Source: Brachypodius melanocephalos | Taxonomy: Eukaryota > Chordata > Aves > Passeriformes > Pycnonotidae | Direction of reading: 5' to 3' | Length of the DNA stretch: 64,000 bases | Assembly: GCA_013398615.1 (NCBI GenBank) | Contig: VZSR01000680.1 | Coordinates: forward strand, 1,789,726-1,853,725 | In this document: piece after piece, positions 46,601-58,600 of the stretch | Layout of the letters: each line of letters opens with the position of its first letter | Numbering within the stretch: position 1 is the stretch's first letter | Notes under the pieces: generated by a model | What the model was told of the DNA's origin: nothing | The model's input: the letters and a program-made list of their open reading frames with translations, nothing else | Database searches by the model: none | Translations under genes and position numbers: made by a program

Positions 46601-49600
46601 CCAGGATCTTTCCGCTGCCGACCCAAGCTACAGTGTATGAGTGGGTTTATACAAGATGCACTAGGCAACTGTATTGGTAAGGCACGTTCTTGTCTGGGGG
46701 AGCACTCAAGTGTTGCCTGGGAGAAAAGTTGTAGTTTCACTGGGTGGGTTCTGAGCTGCTCAAGCTGTTCTTCATCTGTGTGTGCATGGCTCTATCCCTG
46801 ATCCCACAGGATATGCAAGAGTGACAGATGGAAGCCATTTAAATAAAAGACTTAAATGTTCAATCACTATTTTTAATGAAATTGCGTTACCTAAGATTCA
46901 GCTGCTTAAATCTTTGGCTATTTTATCTGAAACAAAAATTGTAAAAAAAATCAAACTCTATCCAAAAGGTTTTAGCCAAAGCTTTGTGTAGAAAGCTGAC
47001 TCCCTCTGCAACACCCTTTGATTTTCGTCTGCTGGGTTTTACAGGCATGTAGGTCTTTCCAGACCTGTCCCACGTTACAGCCCATCAAGAATCTTACTGT
47101 GTATGAGAAAGATGGGACAGTTATAACATACTGTGCAGAGTTTCACTTTAAAGACTGATAACAATCAGGCCAATGCCGGAGTTTCCAAGACTCTCCAAAA
47201 CCAGAATTATAACCTTCATATAAATGCATTATAATTACTGGTTTCCAGCAGACTCTATATGGATTTGTCTAATGTGACCTACAAATCTATCAGATATTCC
47301 CTTGAGTATTATTTTCAAGTCTCAACTCACCTTTAATTCCCCCATTGGCATGGCAAGCCTTGGACTCGTGGTACTGGCCGAGCAGCTGCAGCTGCCAAGC
47401 TGCACTCATTATCAGCCCCTTGTTCTGCTGTAGTGTTGAAATCTGACACTGGAAACGGGCTGAAAACAAACCTGCAGCCTGTAAAACGAGGGGGGCCAGT
47501 GCCTGTGCACAGCGAGCCCTTTGAAGGCGCACGCCTGCCACAGGTAGTGCCAGGTTTGGATTAACTTGCCCTCATGGACGTCAGTAAAGTCACATCAATT
47601 TGCTGCAGCAATAGTTATGGCCCATAAAATGTGTTTGCTCAGAATATTTAGGCGGTTTCACAGCCTAATTTTACTCACTGGGAATCAAATCCTGCTCTAT
47701 GTGGAGCTGAGGGGATTTTGTTGTTGGATTTGTGACTCTGATCATCATGTAGAAGCAAGAGCTCAATCAGGACTCACAGAGTAAAGCTGGTGAATTGAAT
47801 TGATTATCTCTTTGCATGTTTAGGAGAGACTTTTAAAGACTTTGAAACAAATACAAGTCCTATACCAAATTTCCACTGCTTTTCAGAGGTATCTATGGCT
47901 TTTACAGCTCCCCAGTCTTCACTCTGGAAGCATTGTACCAGTGAAACGAAATGTCACGAACAGGGTTCATGTTCCCACAGGCAGAACTTTTCTCTGAAGG
48001 GTCACATAATGAGAGCATCTTGCCTTAAAGCTCTTGAGACCAGAGAGAGTTACACTGCCTTGTGCTCTCGTAGATATCAATGAGTGCCTGAGCACCAACA
48101 TGCCGTGCCCAGCTGGACAGATCTGCATTAACACCGATGGCTCCTTTACCTGCCAGCGAATCTCCCCCAGCTGTGGCCGAGGCTACCACCTCAATGACGA
48201 TGGAACGAGATGCGTGGGTGAGTGACACTTGGGAAGGAAAGGCACTTCTAAGAAAATGAATCATGTATATGATTTATCTTTACCGGTTTCTTGCGCTTTG
48301 CCCGGGTTTTTATCATTCCCACAGTCAATTCTTGATGCTGTTCTCTCCCTCATGGCAGTCCCAGCAAGTGTAGAATGACAAGCTTCCACCCTCTGTCCTT
48401 CATAAAACTCATGAAACCCTGTATTTTGAGGAGTAATGATTATCAGCCCCCACAAATGGATTGGCAATGGAACAATGCTGTGTGGTCCCAAATCTCCTTA
48501 GTACAGAGAGATAACACAAAGTCAACTTAATGCCCCAAAGAAGCCATTCAAGTAACACTGACGGATGTAGATGCTGGCTTTTAACTGAGGTGGTTTTTGC
48601 AAAGAGAGGCATTTTTGTGTGTGTTTTCAGTTTCTGTGAGTGGCTAATCAAAGCACTGCTGGATCTCAGATGACATAGGCTAGATGAAGATCTGATCCAC
48701 AAATATTGAGTATGCATAATAAAACAATATTGCACCTGAATTCCTCCAAAGACTGCCTGATTACTTCATTGCTTTCCTCCCAAGTCCGTCAGCATTAAGG
48801 ACACGTAAGAGCTAACCTGCTTTGGTAAAAATAATTCGGATTTGTCACTCTGATCTTGTAAAAGTTAAAAGCATGATAACATCTTGTTTTCTGTTTCAAA
48901 ACGCTTTATAACCACCAGGGCACACAAAAAACCCCCATGTTAACATGTTGCTCTTCTCTCAGCTTGCATAGTCAGAAGCATACCTAAAATCACATTTTGT
49001 TTTAGATGTGGATGAGTGCTCATCCTCTAACCAGCCCTGTGGAGAAGGACACGTTTGTATCAATGCCCCAGGCAATTACCGCTGCGAGTGCAAGGCTGGC
49101 TACACTTTTGATGTCATCAGCAGGACATGTATTGGTAAGTTGCACCATCAACCTCAATACCTGCAGCCATGGCATGCCCAAAATGATCCTGTGTAAAGAA
49201 TGTTACTGCTCTCTGCATGCCCTCTGTCTTCAGAATGTAAAATTGACTGCTATTGTATTTGGCTGGCTCTAAAGCCATATTAAAGAACAGCTGATACTTC
49301 AAAGGAAGCTGTATGAGTATTGTCAACATGTTATCTGCTATCCTGTTAAAAGGTAAGGTTGTGAGAGTGTATGTAATTGCTTTTCATGGTATTTTTATAA
49401 ACACCTACAGCAAAAGATTCCTTTAGAAGATCAAAGCAACTTTCTTCTGTATAGATCTAATCCAATTATACTCTGGGGCGCTTCTAAATGAGCATTTTGA
49501 GGACTTCTTCTCTCTTTAGTAGGAAATTTAAATCTGGAGAATCACAATCAAACATTTATAACCACATTCTTGTCCAGACTGGTAGCACAGTGAGCCAGGC

Positions 49601-52600
49601 AATGCCCAGAGCTCTCAGTGTGTTTGTCATTGCAGATATCAATGAATGCAGACGTTACCCAGGCCGCCTCTGTGCTCACAAGTGTGAGAATACTCCTGGC
49701 TCCTACTACTGCACCTGTACCATGGGCTTCAAACTCTCAGCTGATGGCAGATCCTGTGAAGGTATGGCTGTCAGTGCTTTGGTTAGGGAGTGTGAGAAAC
49801 AGCTCCTTGCTCTTTCAGCTGTTTGTTATTTTAGCTTGCATGAGAAATCATCACAGAGCAGTCTCTTGATGACGTGAATGCTGCTGCTCCAAGTGGAGGC
49901 CACTACAGCCCACAGCTTGAATATATCACCCTCAGACTGAATCATTTGGCAGGACAAGATGACACAGCCTCCAGCTGTGCCAGGGAAGGTTCAGGTTGGA
50001 CAGCAGGAAGAATTTCTTCACTGAAAGGGTGGTCAGGCACTGGCAGGGGCTGCCCATGGAGGTTTGGAGTGCCCATCCCTGGAGGTGTCCAAGGAATGCC
50101 TGGATGTGGCACTCAGTGCTCTGGGCTGGGTGACAACATAAGGGCTTGGTCACAGGTTGGCCTCAATGTTCTTGGAGGTGTTTTCCAGCCTGAATGGATC
50201 TGTGATTCTGTGATGCAGAGGTGTATAGGTCTGCATCTGCTGCACTTTGAAGGGTAGTTCAACTCAATCAGGTTCAAAACCTTCAAAACCAGCCTTGCTG
50301 ATATCCAGACACAAAAATGTGTTGGCCTAAAGATTCCCTCCCAGTGTGACACCTTGAAGCACAGCAGGAAATTATAGCACAGTGCAAATTCACCTATACT
50401 GCCAGACCCTGTCAAGAGTAACACACTCAGAGCTCCCCCTATTTCCAGGTTACTCAGTGACGTGTGCCATCCCTTTTTTAATTAAAAAAAATTACCTACC
50501 AAAATTTTGTCTTTATCCAGTGCTAGGAGTGATGAATATTGCAATAAATTTGGGGCTCAGGTGTGTAACTTTGCCTTTCAGATCTGAATGAGTGTGAGAG
50601 CAACCCCTGCAGCCAAGAGTGTGCCAACGTGTACGGCTCCTACCAGTGCTACTGCCGCCGTGGGTTCCAGCTCAGTGACATCGATGGCATTTCCTGTGAA
50701 GGTGAGCCCCACGCTGCTGCAGGGAGACACAGGGTGCCTGGGCATTTCTTGCTGTTTCTGTAACAAACATCAGCAATTCCAAGTAATTTCTTCGTTTTAA
50801 CATTTGGGTCTCTTCTTGTGTTTTCTTGTGAAACTGTATTTAATGAAGGTCTCCACCCATGTCCCTTTATAGAAGCATCTCTTTGCATGGGTGGTGTCAC
50901 TTTTGCTGTTTACACTGAATTGTTGCTTAGCACACTTTTTTAACTTGACAGAAATTTGTCTTTTTCCTTAGGAACTACCAGAATTATAATCTTCAGGAAG
51001 TGGAGATATGAGCATATATTTATATGTTATATATTTAATATATGGTATTCCTAGGTAGTATTGTATATATCCTCTTTTTGTGGCTGGTTTTGAACTAATG
51101 TGTTCTCAAATACAAGGAGGATGTGGGTGTGACCTCATGGACAAGATCCTGAACTTGGACTTAGACCTTGGGCAGAACACCTAATTCTGATTTCCTTTTT
51201 GTAAAAATAAAGATAAAACTATTCCTCTCCCTCCCTTTTTTAAAGCACTACAATACCTGTCACTGTAAAGTGCTTGCTTTCATCCATTAATTTGTATCTT
51301 GGGCTCTCATATACCTTCTAATTTTCTTCAGAGTTCCATTTTTTTCCTGAAAATCTTTGCTGATTAGATGTTGTTGGCTAGAGCCACACTCATCTGATGA
51401 CCTTCTTCATTGCCCAGAAATTGGAATCATCAAATTGTGTTTGAAGCTGATAGCAGGAGCACTGTACATGTGCACTGGGTTGAATGCCATGAACACACAC
51501 TAAATCAGTGGTGTTTTTTTTTTTCTTGCAGATATTGATGAGTGTGCTTTGCCCACTGGAGGACATATCTGTTCCTTTCGATGCATTAATATTCCTGGGA
51601 GCTTTCAATGCACTTGTCCCTCCACTGGGTACAAGCTGGCACCCAATGCACGCAACTGCCAAGGTGGGTTCAACAACTGCAGGGAGGCCCCACTGGATTG
51701 TGGAATTCTGACAAGTTCTAGAAGTTTTTGGATTTTCAAAATGCCTTTCCTATGACATTATAGGTAACGCAGTACACATCAGCTAGATGTCTGAAGAAAT
51801 CAGTCTTATATAATGAATATACAGGAAATTTCAGTTACAAAATAATGCAGTAGAACTGCCTTTTTTAAAACATTATTAAATAATTATAAAAAATTCTTAC
51901 AATGAAGATTCCAATGGTGAAATGCTATGAATTAATTTAGCCATTAAAAGGAAATATCCTGCTGTAAACGTGTCAACAAATATTTAGGTCTTGTCCACTT
52001 AGTGGCACTGCTGCTCTTCCTTTTCTTCTTCTTATTGCTGGTTTGTTGGGTTAGTGTTCTTTTTTGTTCTTCTGCCCTCCCCCTGCAACCTTGTAGCAAT
52101 ATTTAATTGCACCCCATGTTCTGGAGCATTTAATAGGACACTGCCATTGTCTGGCAGCTGCAGGGAGAGGAGAAGCAGGTCTTTAATCCACTGCTAACCC
52201 CTGTTTCCATTTCCAGATATTGATGAGTGTGTTGCAGAAAGCCACAACTGCTCCTTCAACGAGACCTGCTTCAACATCCAGGGCGGCTTTCGCTGCCTGT
52301 CCTTGGACTGTCCCGAGAATTACCGCAAGTCAGGAGACACGTAAGTCCCTTCCTTTCCAAGGACAAACAGATTCCTGGTGGCATCATCTCCTTAGTGTCA
52401 GCCACTGCTGGCTGCACACACAGCAGTTTCTAACAAATACGTGTTGTGTTGGCAGGCCTGCCCTGTGTTTTGCACACACACAGGTCTGGTTTCTTCCTCG
52501 TGCTCCTCTTTCCAAGGAAAAGGTTCTCCCTTAAAAAATGCCACCTGTCGCTGGTTTGCACCATAATGATCCCCAAAGCCACAAGCAGGTTCTCTCTGTC

Positions 52601-55600
52601 TGGCTCCCTTGCAGGCAGCCTGATAGGAGGGCTGCAGTTGGCTTTGAAATCATTGGCTTTTATTTCAGAATCACACATGGTCTTTCCTTACTTTCACACT
52701 TCAGATAAAGGGTTCTTTTTAGCTCCCTCTCTGAACTCTCACCTGTACTGTTGCAAAGCATTGCAAGAATGTCTTATTTTTGGTACCATTTAATTGAATC
52801 ATAGACTATTAAGGGGTTACAATGGACCTTAAAAACCATCTATTCCCAACCCTCTCTGCTGTATGCAGGAACATGTCCCACTGGACCAGTTTGTTCAAGG
52901 CCATATCCAACCTGGCCTTGAGCACTGCCAGGGTTGGAGCATCCACCTCACTGGCCAACCTGTTCTAGTGTCTCACCACCCTCACAACAAAAAATTTCTT
53001 CCTAATATCTTGCATAAATCTCCCCTCTTTCAATTTTTATCCAGTTTTCACCTGTATTAGAAAACCTGGGAATCCTGGCAAGGGTGGTGTGTTAGCTGCA
53101 GCTCATAATTATGTCTCTAACCTAGCTCAGAGATAGTCTGTCCATTCTGGTGTAGAAAATAGGGGACAGCTCTGGGAGGAGGAGCAGCTCTTTTATACCC
53201 ATCAAACAGTGCCTGCAGGGAGGAGAAGTTGTTGCAAACAGTTGTGTAGCTGGAGTTTGTGGCTGGTGAAGGTGATGGTTTGTGGCTTTCTGTCCACCCT
53301 GTACTCCAGCAATTCTTCCAAGGGCTGCTTCATGGTCCCAGGTAAGTGTGTGCTCCACCAGCCAGGGAGGAAAGCTGACAAACCACATTTGTTCTCAGCC
53401 CACTATTGCTTTTGCCAGTCAGTGCTGGGATGGGCACCATCTGTCAGACAGAGCTGAGCACTCTGTGCCTCCTCTGTGGAATGGAGCCAACCCTCATCTT
53501 CATCTCAGGGATTCTGTGGGGATTAGTTAGTTTGCATTTCAGGCTTTGAAATGTCATATAAGTGGCACAGCAGATGTATTTGATCAGAATGCTGGAGAGG
53601 AAGTTGGTGTAAACCCAGCTATGTATAAAATATCCCAGTGTTCTGGGAAGGGTAATAGGAATTAAATTTTAAATTATATTTGTCACGTCAGTGATGCAGA
53701 TGTGATGTGATGTGAGGCACATCAGTGCCTCATGATGCAGATGTTCTCTTTATTTGTGAGACTGTTGGTTCATTGGTATCCTAATTTTTTAAAAAGTGTA
53801 ATGGGCCACTAGGCAGAATTAGCAGATTTCTACTCTTATGGACATTCCTGTGTTGCAGAGTTCAATTTATGAAATACACGTCATACACACATTCCATTTC
53901 ATTTTCCCTCTTATCTGTATTTGACTTATTTGAGCTACATGGGATCTTTTGGGAAGGCAGCAGAATGTCTCCATTGTTTTACTGTGTCTGGGTTGTTGGG
54001 CTCTACAGTGGCTTTCTCTGCCTAACTCAGACCTGCTCAGAGAGTGAGATCCTTCAGATGTGCTCAGGCTATAATTAGGCTGAGTCAGGCACAAATCCTG
54101 CAGCTGCTCAGTGAAATTCTAATAATTTGAATTCATTCATAAATAAACTAAATTCAACTAAATTTACTAAATAAATGAAATTTAACTAAACATAAATTTG
54201 AATTCATTCATTCATAAATCCAACCTTGTTGGATTTATCAGGTTTTCCCCCTCTCAACAGCCACAGATGTCTTTTGAAAACACGTTTGCATAAAGCAAAG
54301 AGAATGTGGGTTCATTGTTTTCACTGGCCAAGTGCAGTGGGTTCTGCAGGTGCTCTCACACTTAGCCAGGATACAAAAGTTAGACCAAAGTGCTGGGATC
54401 AGGGCTTATGGATGGGATCACCTGGTGCTCTCTTTCATAAGACAGCTCTTTAGCACCCTTTTTACATCCAAACTACTTTGCATCTCCTTGGCTGAATCAG
54501 TTTTGCATATATACCCCAGCCAGCATATCTTTGTTACGTTCTGCATGATAATGACATTAAATTGCTTTTTTACTCAGGCTCTAAAATCAAAGTAGTTGGC
54601 TTCTTACCACATCTAGTACAGATACCATTTTTTCTCTCCTTTTTTATTCAAAACACATTCCAGTTTCACCAACTTGGCACATCATAAGAAAGACAACGTA
54701 TTTTTCCATTCCCATCAAGCTGGCACCTCAGGAAATTTTTTTTACCCTGCTCCCCATTATTTTTTTTGGAATAGGTATAATTTAGTAGGCCTCAGTCCTG
54801 TAAATCCAAGTTTCTTTATTCTTATTTTTCCTAAAAATCCTTATTTAAAGGCAACAGCACCCAAGGATCCACAAGCTTCTTTACCTTGCAAAGCAGAGGC
54901 TTTTGCCATGGTGGTTGCCATCAGGTGAAATAATTGCAATATCATCCCAGGCTATGGGCTGAAACCTCAGCATGCTATTTAGATACTCTGAGCTCCAGGA
55001 GGAAACAGTCTGTGTTATCTTTCCCAAAGACAGCAAAATGCCTGGCCTGATCTAAAAGGTCACAATTTTATTGAAGGCTTTACCTCTTTTACTTCAATTC
55101 TGCTTTTTGCTTTACATTGATCAGTCTACAGGCTTGGTGTTCTTCCCAGGATAGATAAGATCTGCTGCTCCTCATAATAGAACTTGCACTGCCTTGCCAA
55201 ACCGTTTTTGTTTTCAAATTGCATAACAATTAACTTCTCTTTATATGGCAATGAAGCCTAACATTTGTAATATTTAAGCCAAGAAAAATAGTAGAAAAGA
55301 TAAAGAAGCATTTATGGCACCATGTCAGACGTGTGTTGCATTGAGCCAAACGGGGAACTATTTGTATTTTCTAGACATGTCTGCATATTATAAAGGTTGC
55401 CTGGTGCTTATCATTATTAGGATGTGTTTTTAACTCTTGAAAATTTTGCTGAAAATGTAACCAATGGTTGAAATTTTACATGCCAAGTGTCTGACTCAAG
55501 CTCAAGTTTTGGCAAATTTCAGCCAGAGCAGTCCACCCATTTCCAAGAACAAGTGTGGAGAGGAACACACGGGTCTGTGTGTTTTAAAGACATTTTGGTG

Positions 55601-58600
55601 ATTTTTCTTTTTTTTTTAAATTTACTTTAACAGTTTGCAGAAATCTGAAATTTGCTAGGAAATTGCTTTTGTGCTTTTTGTCATCCTTACCAAAATCCTC
55701 TGAAACTTTTGAAATTACAAACTTTGTAAAATTGCATTCAGCCTTTTTTTTTTTTTTCCTTCATAAATCTCAGGAAATTAAGACCTTGATGTGTAAACTT
55801 AATCGACTCCTCTATGCCAAAATATGCTCAGATGTACCTGGAGTCTTTCTCAGAGTTCTTTATTTAACTTTTGTTTCAAGTCCTTGAATGATAAGGATTT
55901 CACAGCCTCAGTAGCAATCTGTCTTTGTGTTTGGCTATCTGCCTCACTGCAATTTAATTCTTCCTATCAGCGTAGAGAGGTCTTTTCCTTCCAGCAACAA
56001 AGAGTTCACTCCTGGTTTCGTGGCCCTGAGCTTCTTACTGCTCTCCAGTGCAGTCTGAGACGTGCAGGTCTAACTCCCCAGAGTGTCTGAGCCTGCTCCC
56101 ACATCCAGGCACAGGAGAGGAGCCCAGTCTGTCTGTCCTGGGCCAGGTACTGCCTGCCTGGAAAACCCCAGCTCCAGGGATAGGGCAGCTGTTTCTAGCA
56201 TGGGTGAGAGAGGAGCCAGATTGGTAAGAAAAAAATGCCCACTTTGAGATAAGGAGGCTGAATGTAGAGAGGGAAGGACCTGAAGGTGTGTCAAGGTGAG
56301 GAGAACGAGTCTGGGAGATGCTTCAGGGGTGGCAGGTAAAATGGGGTAAAATGAGAGAGAAAAGGGGCAGCCACAGGGGCCAGCACCTTATGGTCAAGGG
56401 TGATTGATTCCAGGGAACTAGTGCCAGGACAAGAGGCCATCAGGAGGAATTTCTTCACCAAAAGGGTGGTCAGGCATTGGCAGGGGCTGCCCAGGGAGGT
56501 TTGGAGTGCCCATCCCTGGAGGTGTCCAAGAAATGCCTGGATGTGGCACTCAGTGCTCTGGGCTGGGGACAAGTGGGGCTTGATCACAGGCTGGACTCAA
56601 TGACCTTGGATGTATTTTCCAACCTGAATGGTTCTGTGATTCTATTCCAAATTTGGGTGAGGACCATCAGAGGAAGGAATAATTTGGGATTGCCACACAA
56701 AGGTCCTGAGGGAAAGGATCTGTGCTGGATCTGGGGGCTCTGAGGTGGAAACTGAGAGAACTGTCAGCCAGGAGAGAATGGAGCAGGAGGAGGAGGATTG
56801 GCACTGGCTGAGTAGACAGTCCTGATGCCAGATATTTGAGCAAGCAGCAAGGGCCATAGGCTAGGAAAGGGGACAGGAAAAAGAAATTAAATTAGGAAAG
56901 ACAGATGAAGGAGACAAGGATAGAACGTAAAGAGAATGTGGTTCTGTCTCCTCTAGAGCTTGAAATGTCCTAGAGACTTTCCATCTCCAGACAGGAGGAG
57001 CACTCAGAGTGCTTGTGCACCCTCACTACTACTCTGCTGTGTCCTGTTTTCCTGCCTGAAGCAGGGCTCCAGTTTCTCCTCAGGTTAAGAATTGTCTCTG
57101 AAGACCAACCAACCATCAGTTGGTTTCATTCCCTTAAAGTTCTGCTCTGTTCAAGACAAAACCCACCTTCCCTGCACAGCTGATGATTAGCATCAATGTC
57201 CATGATGTGGACATTGGACCTCGTGGTGTGGTGAAACCTGCTGAAAAGAAGTGTACCCTGATGACAGCATGAGCAAGAGCCTTTGCAGTGGAATATATTC
57301 CAGGAATATTTATAATAACACTGTTAGAGCTCTGGAAATCTCAAATGTATAGTGAGGGGATGGTTCACTAATAAAACTTGGTTAGTTGTTCATGTTGAGT
57401 TGGTTTCCCTGCAGGAAGTAAATCATAAAGCCATAAATCTCGCTAATAAAAAGTTCATTTTCCTTCAGTACATGAGGAATTGTTGCACACCACTTTGAGC
57501 ACAATGAAGTGAAAACCTGGCTCAGAAATTATCACGAGGAAAGGCACAAAATATTTTCCTCCTTGTTTTCCTGTTACAAAATACTGTATTTATTATCCAC
57601 AAATGGAATCCCTCTAGTTTTGGTAGTTTTCTTTTATCAGTGTTTGGTACATGAAATTCAAACTGGGGGTAATTCTTTGAAACCAGTATTTCAGCCACAT
57701 AAGAGAAGAGAGTAGAAAGTGAGCTAAAATAACTGGGTTCAAATTCAGGAATAAGCATTTAGCAGCAGCATACACTTATTTTCATAGCCTGTGCACGTGG
57801 TTTCAGAGTTTTGCAAAGGCATCTCCAGCTGCCCTGGGCTCTGGGCTGGTTTTCTCTGGTAGCACTGCCCTCTCCTGCTGGGCCCCTGGGCTGTGTCCCA
57901 CGGCTCAGGGTGTGGTGGCAGGAGCTCTGCAGGCACTCACCTGGCCTTGGGCTGCTCCCTCGGTGGCAGCAGCTCCTTTGGAAATGATGGAAATCACCAT
58001 GTGACTTCCTGCTGCCCACCGAAGGTCTAGAGAGTACCCCAGGGTTGAAATGCTCTTTGCTTCTTGCCTTTGTGGTGCGTGTGACCCCAGAATGAACTCT
58101 GGCTCTTGAAAGCAGCACTATTTGCTATCTCTCCTTTGTGGTTATTTGATGGAACAATTACTGCACATTAACTGAGCCTGCAGTGCAGTGTGCAGGGTAT
58201 ACCACCAAAGCATCAGGTAAAAGATGATGAAGTTTGAATAATTTTAGCTCCTAGCTGCAGGCTCATCTATCTTCACAAATAACTTTGTGAATCAACAGAA
58301 TGTCCTTTTTCAGGTCTTCAAAAGCTGGAAGCTTTGGTTTTTTGTTCTCTGAAAAAATTCTGGCCATAACTTTAAAATGTACTTTTATAAAGTAATAAGG
58401 GAGAGCATCTTTATGAGACTGTAGGTGCTCATAAGCCTGTACATGCTTCTAAGAAGTTGTACTTGAAGAAAACACTTCCAGCTAAGGAATGAACTGTCTC
58501 AACTTGCTCCATGATTTCAGCAAAACCAAGTAGCTTCATGATTTCAACACCACCAAGTCATTCTCCTTAGTGGAGTTATTAATGACGTTTAAGAAAAGAA

